A stretch of 19,052 nt of DNA from the NCBI GenBank assembly GCA_016841005.1, contig JAEORG010000429.1:1-19052 (forward strand), in the 5' to 3' direction. Origin of the DNA: Candidatus Thorarchaeota archaeon. Lineage in GTDB: Archaea; Asgardarchaeota; Thorarchaeia; Thorarchaeales; Thorarchaeaceae. The translations under genes were made by a program, and so were the position numbers. Positions 8,659-15,728 of this stretch are shown here, piece after piece. How positions within the stretch are numbered: the stretch's first letter is position 1; every line of letters starts with the position of its first letter. The notes under the pieces were generated by a model. That model was not told the DNA's origin. It saw only the letters and a program-made list of their open reading frames with translations, and did not search any database.

Positions 8659-9228
8659 ATGGCGAAAGAAATACCGACCAATCCTTTTACTCCCATGGAG
8701 ATGTGGAGTGAAACGGTTGTAACCGTGAAAGACGGCGATTCAAAGAAGAATGTTGATGCTAAGAAATTCCAGGTTCGATACGTAGTTGGTGAGGGCTCAG
8801 CAAGGCGATATGTCGATCATGGAAGTGGAATGCACGAAATGAGCGACAAGACAATCTACTTCGCACCTTCTGTACATAAAATGATGGAAGAACCATTCCA
8901 TTATGATGGCAGCCAAGTTGAGAGTATTGTAGGGGAAAGTCAGACCGAGAAGACAAAAGAACTCAGCCGACAAGACTTTTGCGAAGAGCATGAGATTGTT
9001 GAAGTTTCATTCATGAGCCCAGGCGTAGAATGCTGTGCAATGACTAAGGAAGAAGCGGATAAACATGGAGTTCCGCTCCAGTTTCAAGCAGGGTATCTTC
9101 TAGGTAAAAGTGATGGAATGATAAAGGTCGCTTTGACAAAGACCGAGCTAGAAACAGGCAGCTCATACTACGAGAACATACATGTGATTCCAGAAGCTGT
9201 AGTGCAAAGCATTCAGTGCCTTGAATAA
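8659..9228 (+). CDS. Conserved-looking cytoplasmic protein, not recognised
   Basis: 189 residues, acidic to neutral, with no signal peptide or membrane helix. I recognise no family. Visible features: an N-terminal beta-rich stretch (TVVTVKDGDSKKNVDAKKFQVRYV would fit a small beta-barrel), a charged middle part with HDFCEEHE-like spacing (RQDFCEEHEIVEV), a vicinal cysteine pair (GVECCAM), and a second beta-rich part near the end. The ATG at 8659 is the only good start; in-frame codons upstream are not supported. Codon use looks like its neighbours. It faces away from the membrane methyltransferase, and a strongly folding GC-rich element follows 17 bp after its stop. Confidence 0.65.
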   Translation: MAKEIPTNPFTPMEMWSETVVTVKDGDSKKNVDAKKFQVRYVVGEGSARRYVDHGSGMHEMSDKTIYFAPSVHKMMEEPFHYDGSQVESIVGESQTEKTKELSRQDFCEEHEIVEVSFMSPGVECCAMTKEEADKHGVPLQFQAGYLLGKSDGMIKVALTKTELETGSSYYENIHVIPEAVVQSIQCLE

Positions 9229-9245
9229 GAAATAAACAATATACA

Positions 9246-9323
9246 AGGTGGGCGCTATGATTCATCTCCCTGTTCCAACTGCCCCTACACGGTTGGACTT
9301 CCTTTCGTTGGCGGCGCCCACCT
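9246..9323. ncRNA. GC-rich stem-loop element, possible structured RNA or bidirectional terminator
   Basis: A 78-bp element between two convergent genes, distinctly richer in G and C than its AT-rich surroundings. The outer stem is 10 perfect pairs (AGGTGGGCGC 9246-9255, GCGCCCACCT 9314-9323). Inside, TCCAACTG (9274-9281) pairs with CGGTTGGA (9290-9297), one pair being G-U, around an 8-nt loop. A second GTTGG at 9307-9311 could compete for the same CCAAC. Asymmetric single-stranded parts separate the stems. Both flanks are T-rich on their own exit strand, so a bidirectional terminator is possible, but the inner architecture is more than a terminator needs. I could not match it to tRNA, C/D or H/ACA RNA, or a canonical SECIS. 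Confidence 0.45.
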
Positions 9324-9326
9324 CCC

Positions 9327-9497
9327 TTATTTTCTGTAGTGGTCATAGAAACCTGCAAAACCACCAATAACCAGAGTCAGACAAAAAATGAAGAAGGCTA
9401 ATATTGTGTCTTCAATAATTGCTATTGCGAGGATAGCGAATAGAGAAACTTTCACCATTCCGTCTCCGATTGCATTAAGATAGTTCTTTTTTCCCAT
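9327..9497 (-). CDS. 56-residue small membrane protein
   Basis: A short frame reading MGKKNYLNAIGDGMVKVSLF at its start, followed by two hydrophobic stretches (about 17-28 and 31-50) separated by an acidic ED turn, and a polar end YDHYRK. This suggests a helical hairpin in the membrane. Support as a real gene: AGGTG (9504-9508) lies 6 nt before the ATG, a TATA-like TTCTTATAAT (9541-9550) lies at the right distance upstream, and the composition is coherent. It converges with the 8659 gene across the GC-rich stem-loop and is divergent from TFB. Function unknown. Confidence 0.65.
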   Translation of the reverse strand: MGKKNYLNAIGDGMVKVSLFAILAIAIIEDTILAFFIFCLTLVIGGFAGFYDHYRK

Positions 9498-9540
9498 TCT
9501 CGACACCTAGATTGTTTCTTTTCATGTCACTCTTGTGAAG

Positions 9541-9550
9541 ATTATAAGAA
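9541..9550 (-). promoter_or_regulatory. TATA-like box of the 56-residue membrane protein
   Basis: TTCTTATAAT on the minus strand; the predicted start near 9520 gives a leader of about 23 nt with an AGGTG ribosome binding site. Confidence 0.45.
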
Positions 9551-9568
9551 GAAAGACTAATGCAAGAG

Positions 9569-9588
9569 GGTGTACTACTTTGTACACC
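9569..9588. promoter_or_regulatory. Palindrome, possible operator between divergent genes
   Basis: GGTGTAC, six spacer bases, GTACACC. It is centred about 33 bp upstream of the TATA box of the small membrane gene and about 79 bp upstream of that of TFB. A similar imperfect site (GTGTAC, 4 bases, GTGCAC, 7930-7945) lies upstream of the other small membrane-protein gene. Regulator unknown. Confidence 0.3.
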
Positions 9589-9653
9589 TATCCAAGTGTT
9601 AAGAATCAATCTTCGTAATATTAGTCAGATAAACTTTAGACCAAAACAAAGAA

Positions 9654-9661
9654 TTATATAT
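9654..9661 (+). promoter_or_regulatory. TATA box with purine-rich BRE of TFB
   Basis: TTATATAT directly preceded by AAAGAA, matching the archaeal BRE-TATA arrangement. Initiation would fall near 9683, about 15 nt before the first ATG. Confidence 0.6.
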
Positions 9662-9698
9662 TGAAAAAATAGCGCTTGCGGACACGTTTCCCCTCAAA

Positions 9699-10691
9699 AT
9701 GCCTTCCGGCGGCCAGACATCAAGAGGGAGAATCCTAGGTGATCAATACATGGCGAAACCAGTCCGTGCGCTAAATGACCAACAAGGCGCTTTTGTTTGC
9801 TCCTCTTGCGGAGGCACCGAATTCTACGAAGACAAAACGCGCGGAGAAAGTATCTGCATTTCATGCGGATGTGTTCTTTCTGATCGAATTGTTGATAATG
9901 GACCTGAATGGAGAGCGTTCACTGCTGAAGAGAGAAACTCAAGAGCTCGAACAGGTTCACCGATGACTCTTACAATGGCAGACAAGGGATTAGCTACAAC
10001 AATCGGTTGGAGTGATAAAGATGCGAATGGGAGATCAATTGCTGCAAGTAACCGTGCAGCAATCTACCGAATGCGAAAGTGGCAAATCAGAACTCTTGTT
10101 CACAGCTCTCAGCACAGAAACCTAAGCATTGCTATGAGCGAGATGGATAGACTTTGTTCACAGCTTGGCGTACCAAATGAAACCAAGGAAACTGCAGCCC
10201 TCATATATCGTAAGGCACTTGGAAAAAGACTGGTACGAGGTAGGAGTATAGAGGGAATGGTTGCAGCATCCATCTACCTCTCCTGCAGAATTCATAAGAT
10301 TCCCAGACAGCTAGATGAAATTGTCACTGAAGCAAAAGTAAATCGTAAGGAACTTGGACAATGCGTTAGATTAGTACTACGTAATGTAGCAATCAAAGTT
10401 CCAATCCCATCAGCCAACGATCTTATGCCAAGAATCTCAGCAGATCTATGTTTGGATGGCAGAACTGTTCAATGTGCCATGCAGATTATTAACAATGCCA
10501 GAGACCGCGGTATAACAGCTGGAAAGGATCCCGGTGGACTTGCAGCTGCAGCATTGTATATTGCAGGAATTATAGAAAATGACAGACGTACACAGCGAGA
10601 GATTGCTGAAGCTGCCAACGTCACTGAAGTTACTGTAAGAAATCGTTACAAAGACCTTGCAACGAGTCTACAGATTACAATTAGACCATAG
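9699..10691 (+). CDS. tfb: Transcription initiation factor B (TFB, TFIIB homologue)
   Basis: General archaeal transcription factor that bridges TBP-bound promoter DNA and RNA polymerase. The 330 residues contain an N-terminal zinc ribbon with Cys pairs at 34/37 and 53/56, and a B-reader/linker segment around 68-115 (including GPEWRAF and the SPMT stretch). Two cyclin-like repeats follow (about 125-215 and 220-315), with the C-terminal ARDRGITAGKDPGGLAAAALY typical of the family. Length is normal. The ATG at 9699 fits the TATA-defined start; an ATG at 9750 (MAKPVRALND) is an alternative that would keep the zinc ribbon. A hairpin overlaps its stop codon, and PSTK follows under its own TATA-like box. 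Many archaea have several TFBs, so whether this is the main one cannot be told. Confidence 0.96.
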   Translation: MPSGGQTSRGRILGDQYMAKPVRALNDQQGAFVCSSCGGTEFYEDKTRGESICISCGCVLSDRIVDNGPEWRAFTAEERNSRARTGSPMTLTMADKGLATTIGWSDKDANGRSIAASNRAAIYRMRKWQIRTLVHSSQHRNLSIAMSEMDRLCSQLGVPNETKETAALIYRKALGKRLVRGRSIEGMVAASIYLSCRIHKIPRQLDEIVTEAKVNRKELGQCVRLVLRNVAIKVPIPSANDLMPRISADLCLDGRTVQCAMQIINNARDRGITAGKDPGGLAAAALYIAGIIENDRRTQREIAEAANVTEVTVRNRYKDLATSLQITIRP

Positions 10692-10709
10692 TGGGATATT
10701 TTTCCCACT
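10690..10709 (+). terminator. Hairpin with pyrimidine-rich tail at the end of tfb
   Basis: AGTGGGA (10690-10696), TATTTT loop, TCCCACT (10703-10709), overlapping the TAG stop, followed by a pyrimidine-rich stretch. A 7-bp perfect stem so placed resembles an intrinsic terminator, although archaea usually rely on T-tracts alone. Confidence 0.5.
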
Positions 10710-10742
10710 TGGCTCCTCTCTTTCTTATTGCTTTGAATCACT

Positions 10743-10750
10743 CTTATAGC
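10743..10750 (+). promoter_or_regulatory. TATA-like box of pstk
   Basis: CTTATAGC centred about 30 bp before the ATG at 10776, so the transcript would be almost leaderless. No ribosome binding site precedes the ATG, which agrees with that. Confidence 0.45.
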
Positions 10751-10775
10751 CTGAGTTGTACATGAGAATACTATC

Positions 10776-11522
10776 ATGACTCCTTACCTTATCGTGCTCT
10801 GCGGAATTCCAGCGAGTGGAAAGTCAACATTGGCAAGAGAACTAAGGAAACATCTTGCTTTATCGGGTGAATGGAAGATTGTGAGCACAGATTGTTGGAG
10901 AGATGCTGAATATTATTCAGACTTTATCCCCGAGAAAGAACATAGAGTGCGAGAAATGGCATTGTCAAAAACAAGTAGATATGTTTCTGAGGGTTTATCC
11001 ATTATACACGATGATACTAACTATTACGCCAGTATGCGACACGAACTTTTTAGCTTAGCACTAGAAAATGAATATGCTTTTGGAATCATCCATATTACTC
11101 TAGCCTTGAAGACTGCGCTTGGATGGAACAAAGCACGAAATAATCCTCTGCCTGAAGATGTACTCACAAAGATCCATGACCGTTTTGATATTCCAGGATC
11201 TCGATATGCATGGGATCGACCTCTTCTCCAAGTAGATTTGTCCAAGAGAAGCGTTGAGAAGATTGTTTTGGCGATTGAGAAAGAGTTGAAGAGTCTTATG
11301 CCGCTCAAGCGTAGTGGGAAAACGAAACCAAGTATGGCTGAAATTTATGATAAAAGGACGCGTCTCATTGTTAAAGAGTTCCTACAGAACGCAAAGAATA
11401 TGCGCGGAAATCCGAAGATTACTGAAATCAGGAAGGATGTCGTTTCAGAGGCAATTTCAAAGGACATGTCTCTGGATGAGGTTGAAAGACTACTCACCTT
11501 TAAGTTGGACAAGCTAAGATGA
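10776..11522 (+). CDS. pstK: L-seryl-tRNA(Sec) kinase (PSTK)
   Basis: Phosphorylates Ser-tRNA(Sec) to O-phosphoseryl-tRNA(Sec), the second step of archaeal/eukaryotic selenocysteine synthesis. 248 residues, about the length of methanogen PSTK. The Walker A motif GIPASGKST is at 10-18, and the family-specific DDTNYYASMR block at 79-88 separates PSTK from generic adenylate-type kinases. The basic C-terminal third (about 180-248) corresponds to the part that grips the unusual D-arm of tRNA(Sec). The predicted message is nearly leaderless. It is in the same direction as tfb but has its own TATA-like box, and it converges with the hydrogenase operon; its substrate tRNA is encoded about 4 kb away. 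The closest alternative, PylK-like or gluconate-type kinases, lacks the DDTNYY block. Confidence 0.92.
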   Translation: MTPYLIVLCGIPASGKSTLARELRKHLALSGEWKIVSTDCWRDAEYYSDFIPEKEHRVREMALSKTSRYVSEGLSIIHDDTNYYASMRHELFSLALENEYAFGIIHITLALKTALGWNKARNNPLPEDVLTKIHDRFDIPGSRYAWDRPLLQVDLSKRSVEKIVLAIEKELKSLMPLKRSGKTKPSMAEIYDKRTRLIVKEFLQNAKNMRGNPKITEIRKDVVSEAISKDMSLDEVERLLTFKLDKLR

Positions 11523-11524
11523 AA

Positions 11525-11544
11525 TATTATTGAAAACAATAATA
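11525..11544. terminator. AT-rich hairpin between convergent pstk and hydA
   Basis: TATTATTG, AAAA loop, CAATAATA: a perfect 8-bp stem starting 2 bp after the pstk stop and ending 18 bp before the hydA stop. Its position suggests a shared 3'-end signal; the stem is weak because it is AT-rich. Confidence 0.4.
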
Positions 11545-11562
11545 CTTTGAGATTGTTGAGCA

Positions 11563-12855
11563 TCAATCTCGGAAATCGACTGTCACGAGATGAGAGCTAC
11601 AGCTGATGCAGGGATCATACGCTCTCGCAATCATCTCGAACTGAAGCTCCAGATTACCTGAATACTTCTCTGATAGAAGAACCTCTGCACTCCTACGGAT
11701 AAATGCTTCAATATCATCTAAGAACATTGCCGTTGGCGTGATGTAGTCAGCTTTCGCAGTCCGTCCATCAATAATTTCATAATGATGTATTAAGGTACCC
11801 CGAGGAGCCTCTACTGCTCCTGTTCCTGTTCCTGAATCTCTCGCTGGCGGGATAATCTTTGGCGGACTTGATGTAAGCAGATGTTCAACAGTTTCTATGA
11901 CTCCTTCTAATGAGAAGATCTGTTCTATGGCTTGTGCGAAGTTGTTATAGATCGGATTCCTATTCCATCGTTGGTTTACGAGGGTCTCATATGCATCTTT
12001 AGCAATTCCAGTAAAACGATCTCCTAAAAGAAGAACTCGAGCGAGCGCTCCGACGGTGAACGGCTTCCCTTTGTACAAACTTCGTTTGGCAAAACTGTAC
12101 GGAATAACTCTCTCTTGGATTACACTCGTGTATTCCTCACAATCGTGTTCTAGTCCATCAGAGGTAAGGAAAACATCACCATAGTAATCATATCCCTTAT
12201 GGAGAGGTTTACAACAGAGGAATTGTGTATCTCTTTCAGGATGTGTTGGTACTTCGAAACTTTGCAGTAAATCAATGGTTTCCATTGCAAAGGGCAAGAG
12301 CGCCTCCGCTTCATCTCGAATGGAGCGTAGCGTTTCTCTTGAAGGCAGCTTACCAAAACCACCTAGTACGGGGTTCTCTCCATGAATCATACGTCCCCCC
12401 ATTGTTCTCATAATCTGGTTGCCAAACTTCTTCAATTGAAGAGCTTTTGTGACAACATCACCATATTTTGAAGCCATGGCTACTGCGTTATCGAAACCAA
12501 GGAAATCAGGAAGAGCAAGAAAGTAAAGATGTAGGCTGTGACTCTCAAGTATCTCACCGTGGTGCATAAGGTGCCTGTAATCAAGTGTAGTTTCAGGGAC
12601 TTCAATATTAAGCGCCTTCTCTAGAGCACGCAGGCTAGCAAACTTGTGAGAGAGATTGCAGATGGCACATATTCGGGGAACTATGCTCAAATCCTCTTGG
12701 GGTGTCTTTCCCATAGTCAACGTTTCGAAGAGGCGAGGACCCTCAAGAATCTGGACTTCAACGTTTGCTACCTTGTTGTCCTTGATTTCTACTCTTATCC
12801 CACCATTTCCTTCTACTCGTGCAAGGGGTTTGATTTGAATCGTATCCTTCATCAT
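11563..12855 (-). CDS. hydA: NiFe hydrogenase large (catalytic) subunit, group 3b/sulfhydrogenase alpha-like
   Basis: Carries the NiFe centre that splits or forms H2 in a cytoplasmic hydrogenase. Of 430 residues, the N-terminal nickel motif is RICAIC (Cys 63 and 66, then His 70) and the C-terminal one is DPCISCSSH (Cys 416 and 419, His 422). All four nickel ligands are cysteine, none UGA-encoded. Eight residues (LVTVDFRD) follow the final His; such tails are normally removed by a maturation endopeptidase, which is not in this window. The start codon overlaps the hydD stop by 4 bp, with GAGGTG just upstream; a second ATG follows immediately. Gene order B-G-D-A is that of Pyrococcus sulfhydrogenase, pointing to an NAD(P)-linked enzyme rather than a methanogen F420-type one. 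Confidence 0.93.
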   Translation of the reverse strand: MMKDTIQIKPLARVEGNGGIRVEIKDNKVANVEVQILEGPRLFETLTMGKTPQEDLSIVPRICAICNLSHKFASLRALEKALNIEVPETTLDYRHLMHHGEILESHSLHLYFLALPDFLGFDNAVAMASKYGDVVTKALQLKKFGNQIMRTMGGRMIHGENPVLGGFGKLPSRETLRSIRDEAEALLPFAMETIDLLQSFEVPTHPERDTQFLCCKPLHKGYDYYGDVFLTSDGLEHDCEEYTSVIQERVIPYSFAKRSLYKGKPFTVGALARVLLLGDRFTGIAKDAYETLVNQRWNRNPIYNNFAQAIEQIFSLEGVIETVEHLLTSSPPKIIPPARDSGTGTGAVEAPRGTLIHHYEIIDGRTAKADYITPTAMFLDDIEAFIRRSAEVLLSEKYSGNLELQFEMIARAYDPCISCSSHLVTVDFRD

Positions 12856-13661
12856 CTTTTCACCTCGTCGGTTTGCTGATCTTCTAGGAACTTGAGAATC
12901 CTGTGCCCTCCATAGTTACGAATAAGCCGTGTTGTGTCGACCCTACTATATCCAATCTTCTCCAAGAGCTCGAAATGGGATTTGAAGTTCCCATCAGGAT
13001 TAGGTCCCCAGCATCCAACACAGGGAAGGCCTAGATTTGGACAGGCTGAGCCACAGCCTCCTCTCGTGAGCGGTCCAAGACAGAATTTGTTGTCAATCAG
13101 GAGGCATCTGTTCTCATTAAGCTTACATTGATGACAAACAGGATGTAGGTCCTCATCAGGGTCGTGCCCATGTATGAGCCTCGAGAGAAGCGACATTGTT
13201 TGAGATTGGCTTATTGAACATCCGGGGAGATAATAGTCGACAGTGACATGATGGTCAATGGGTGTAGATTCAAGTGGGTTTGTAATGAAATCCACCTTCC
13301 CATAAACCGCTTCTATCCGCTCATGGAAATTGTCATCGTTGGTATACATCGCCTGTGGACCTCCTAGCACAGCGCAATTCCCTATTGCCACAAGAATCTT
13401 AGACCTCTTTCGAATCTCCAGAATGTGTTTCTTTTCTTCCTCAGTGCTGATACTCCCCTCGATTAATGCCACATCAAGCTCTTCCTCTATCGGGTTACTG
13501 GATGCCATCACAAATGATCTGACATCAGCGGCATTGAATAGATTCAGAATCTGGTCCTCTGTATGGATTATCAACAATTGATCGCCCGCACAACCCGTGA
13601 ATCCATAAATCCCGATCCTTGGCTTTTCGTGATTATGCGAGTTTTTCTTCTTTGCCCCCAT
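12852..13661 (-). CDS. hydD: NiFe hydrogenase small subunit, sulfhydrogenase delta-like
   Basis: Electron-transfer subunit that binds the Fe-S clusters next to HydA. 269 residues. Proximal-cluster positions: Cys24 in GFTGCAGDQ, Cys96 in AIGNCAVLGG and Cys148 in LPGC. The usual fourth ligand, the second Cys of the first CxxC, is Asp27 (codon GAT, 13581-13583). The distal part keeps a full set of cysteines (HPVCHQC, NRC, KFC, GGCGSAC, PCVGC) for two more 4Fe-4S clusters. The N-terminal 13 residues are polar and there is no Tat signal, so the enzyme is cytoplasmic. Its ATG lies one base after the hydG stop, and its end overlaps hydA by 4 bp. The Asp could ligate iron, as in some ferredoxins, or leave a 3-Cys cluster. 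Confidence 0.92.
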   Translation of the reverse strand: MGAKKKNSHNHEKPRIGIYGFTGCAGDQLLIIHTEDQILNLFNAADVRSFVMASSNPIEEELDVALIEGSISTEEEKKHILEIRKRSKILVAIGNCAVLGGPQAMYTNDDNFHERIEAVYGKVDFITNPLESTPIDHHVTVDYYLPGCSISQSQTMSLLSRLIHGHDPDEDLHPVCHQCKLNENRCLLIDNKFCLGPLTRGGCGSACPNLGLPCVGCWGPNPDGNFKSHFELLEKIGYSRVDTTRLIRNYGGHRILKFLEDQQTDEVKR

Positions 13662-13662
13662 C

Positions 13663-14514
13663 TCATATCAGCTCCCTAAAACGAAGTGTGTCCCAATATG
13701 TGAACACAGGTCCATCAATGCATGTGTATTGAGGGTCCAGAACGCAGTGGCCACACTTACCAAGGCCGCATCGCATCCGCCGTTCGAGAGTCATCTGAAT
13801 CATATTCTTTGGTATCTTCATCTTGAGAATCTCTTTAATTACAAACTTGTACATAATAGGGGGACCACAAATGACAGCAGTCGTGGTTTCAGGATCGATA
13901 TGTGGTAGTTTCTCAAAGAGTTTCGTGACAACCCCTACACTTTCAGTCCAATCACCAGTAGTATCCTTGTCAACTGTGTAGAAGCAATCAACATCCTTTC
14001 TATCTTTAATCTGAAAGAACTCATTCTTAAAGAGGAATTCGTCAGGATTCCTCGCACCATACAAGAAATATAACTCATCAAAATGGTCACGATTATCAAG
14101 AACATAGTAGAGAATTGATCGTAACGGAATAACACCAAGACCACCAGCGACAATGATGATGTCGCGCTCTCTCATGGGTTCGAGTTTGAATCCATTTCCG
14201 TAAGGTCCTCTAATGTATACCTTGTCGTTATCATAAAGTTTGAACAATGCATTAGTTAGCTTCCCAGTTCGTCGAATACCCATCTCGAGAATACCAGGAC
14301 GGGATGGTGTGGAGGAGAGCGAGAAGGGAGCTTCACCAATACCAGGAAGCGATAGCATGATGAACTGACCAGGCTTGTATGAGAAAGTCATGGCTCTTGT
14401 TACATCAGTAAAACGGACCTGGAAAAATCGATGGTCTTTGATAAGGTTGTACTGACGCACAATTCTTGCAGGCTCCGGTTGAAAGGGATTTTGGATATCC
14501 TCTACGACATTCAT
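13663..14514 (-). CDS. hydG: Hydrogenase NAD(P)/FAD-binding subunit, sulfhydrogenase gamma-like
   Basis: Diaphorase-type subunit that passes electrons between NAD(P)(H) and the Fe-S subunits. 283 residues in ferredoxin-reductase order. An FAD-binding barrel comes first (YKPGQF, then APFSLSS at about 80-86). The nucleotide-binding domain follows with VAGGLGVIPLRS (about 126-137) and ICGPPIMY. A C-terminal 2Fe-2S loop has Cys 249, 254, 257 and 265 (CGLGKCGHC, then C). It belongs with dihydroorotate dehydrogenase electron-transfer subunits and sulfhydrogenase gamma; the hydrogenase context decides the name. It overlaps the hydB end by 4 bp (ATGA), showing tight translational coupling. NADPH or NADH preference cannot be read from the sequence. 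Confidence 0.92.
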   Translation of the reverse strand: MNVVEDIQNPFQPEPARIVRQYNLIKDHRFFQVRFTDVTRAMTFSYKPGQFIMLSLPGIGEAPFSLSSTPSRPGILEMGIRRTGKLTNALFKLYDNDKVYIRGPYGNGFKLEPMRERDIIIVAGGLGVIPLRSILYYVLDNRDHFDELYFLYGARNPDEFLFKNEFFQIKDRKDVDCFYTVDKDTTGDWTESVGVVTKLFEKLPHIDPETTTAVICGPPIMYKFVIKEILKMKIPKNMIQMTLERRMRCGLGKCGHCVLDPQYTCIDGPVFTYWDTLRFRELI

Positions 14515-15527
14515 TCCTTAGGCACCTCACATTCTGTTAGAGCAGCTGATACTGTTAGAACGTTGATATCCACAGGACAGGTGACAACACATCGTCCACA
14601 GCCAACACAGGAGGGGCGTCCGAACTCATGAGGAAATGCCTTGAGCTTGTGGGTATACCATAACTTGAGCCTGCTTCCTCGATCCCCTCGAAAATTATGC
14701 CCTCCTGCAACTTGACTATAATCTACATACATGCAGCTATCCCAGAACCTCTCGCGTCTGCCCGAAACCTCGGGAGAGATATCAAGCACATCTCTCACAT
14801 CATAGCAGTTGCATGTTGGGCATACCATCGTACATTGACCACACGAGATACACTTGTTAGCGAAGTATTCCCAAACCTCACTTTCATAGCTGAGATCCAT
14901 TATATCAGGCATACTATCAAAGTTGAAGGAACTCTTGAACATGTTATCCCTCTTCTCTCGCCAAGAGATATACTGGTGAATCTCATCGTGCGACACTCGA
15001 TCAGAGAAGAACGCTTCCTTTTTCAGTATCATATCGTGACCAAGACTTGATCCAACCCATACCAGATAGAAATCGCCAAGGTCTACGAAGAAGAGGTCAA
15101 ACCCTGACTCGACGATATCAGTTCCTGTTGACTTACATAACGCGTTTTCATTTGGAAGACAAGAGAATCCAATCACAGCAGTATTCTTTCTTAGCCCAGC
15201 GTAGTATGGATCTTGGGGCTCTACCATGAATACTTCGTCTAGTCGGAGGAGTCCATGTAATTCGCATGGGTGTACACCTAGGACAACTCTTTTTTCGAAA
15301 AATGAGTAATCAGGGTGATAGCCATCCTTATCGAAATGAAACATATCGAACCTCATGGGATGAAAGAGCTTCTTCAGAGGCAAGAGGGTATTCTCATTTG
15401 TGATTTCAAGATTTTGGATATCCTCAACTTGGTCAAAAACTAAGATACCACTCTTTCGAATGGGGCCATAGAGAGTTCCAAAATCACGAAGACTCTCGAG
15501 GAATTCTGTCAAATGCTTTGAATTCAT
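14511..15527 (-). CDS. hydB: Hydrogenase 4Fe-4S subunit, sulfhydrogenase beta-like
   Basis: Iron-sulfur subunit that links the flavin subunit to the hydrogenase module and is related to anaerobic sulfite reductase subunit A. 338 residues from ATG 15527. The C-terminal part has two ferredoxin motifs, CISCGQCTMVCPTCNC and CVGCGRCVVTCP; the N-terminal two thirds carry the family's VHPCELHGL segment and further Cys residues. The frame is open 38 codons upstream, but that extension starts with GTG/TTG and does not resemble the family. First gene of the operon. A possible TATA-like TCATAAAAC (15563-15571) would give a leader of about 15 nt, so the operon probably starts here rather than at selB, with tRNA-Sec in between. 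Confidence 0.9.
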   Translation of the reverse strand: MNSKHLTEFLESLRDFGTLYGPIRKSGILVFDQVEDIQNLEITNENTLLPLKKLFHPMRFDMFHFDKDGYHPDYSFFEKRVVLGVHPCELHGLLRLDEVFMVEPQDPYYAGLRKNTAVIGFSCLPNENALCKSTGTDIVESGFDLFFVDLGDFYLVWVGSSLGHDMILKKEAFFSDRVSHDEIHQYISWREKRDNMFKSSFNFDSMPDIMDLSYESEVWEYFANKCISCGQCTMVCPTCNCYDVRDVLDISPEVSGRRERFWDSCMYVDYSQVAGGHNFRGDRGSRLKLWYTHKLKAFPHEFGRPSCVGCGRCVVTCPVDINVLTVSAALTECEVPKE

Positions 15528-15728
15528 CTTCAATATCTGCAACCGAAACACCTTAGCTTCTAGTTTTATGACATCAGACAATTTGCCATGGTGACAACTA
15601 TGAAGATGGAATATTCCTAGAAAAACCTTCACAGTCAACACAACGATTAACTCAAAGCGAAAAACACAATGGTGGAAAGCAGAAGAGATCTGGTTCCCAG
15701 TCGAAGAGGTAGAAAGGAAATAAACTCA

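Noticed and set aside
9246..9323. The GC-rich element as a tRNA or canonical SECIS
   Set aside because: There is no T-arm TTC loop or anticodon arm at tRNA spacing. On either strand I could not find a UGA facing a GA across an internal loop with an AA apical loop, nor the methanogen GAA/A internal loop at a stem base.
11530..11565. Read-through of the hydA TGA stop as a Sec codon
   Set aside because: HydA is already complete with its C-terminal His motif and tail. The extension would be 11 residues and runs through the terminator-like hairpin.
15269..15278. GGTGTACACC palindrome as an operator
   Set aside because: It lies inside the hydB coding sequence, with spacing unlike the intergenic sites, and is probably chance.
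15528..15641. The 38-codon upstream extension of hydB
   Set aside because: It needs a GTG or TTG start and has no resemblance to sulfhydrogenase beta N-termini; ATG 15527 fits the family length.
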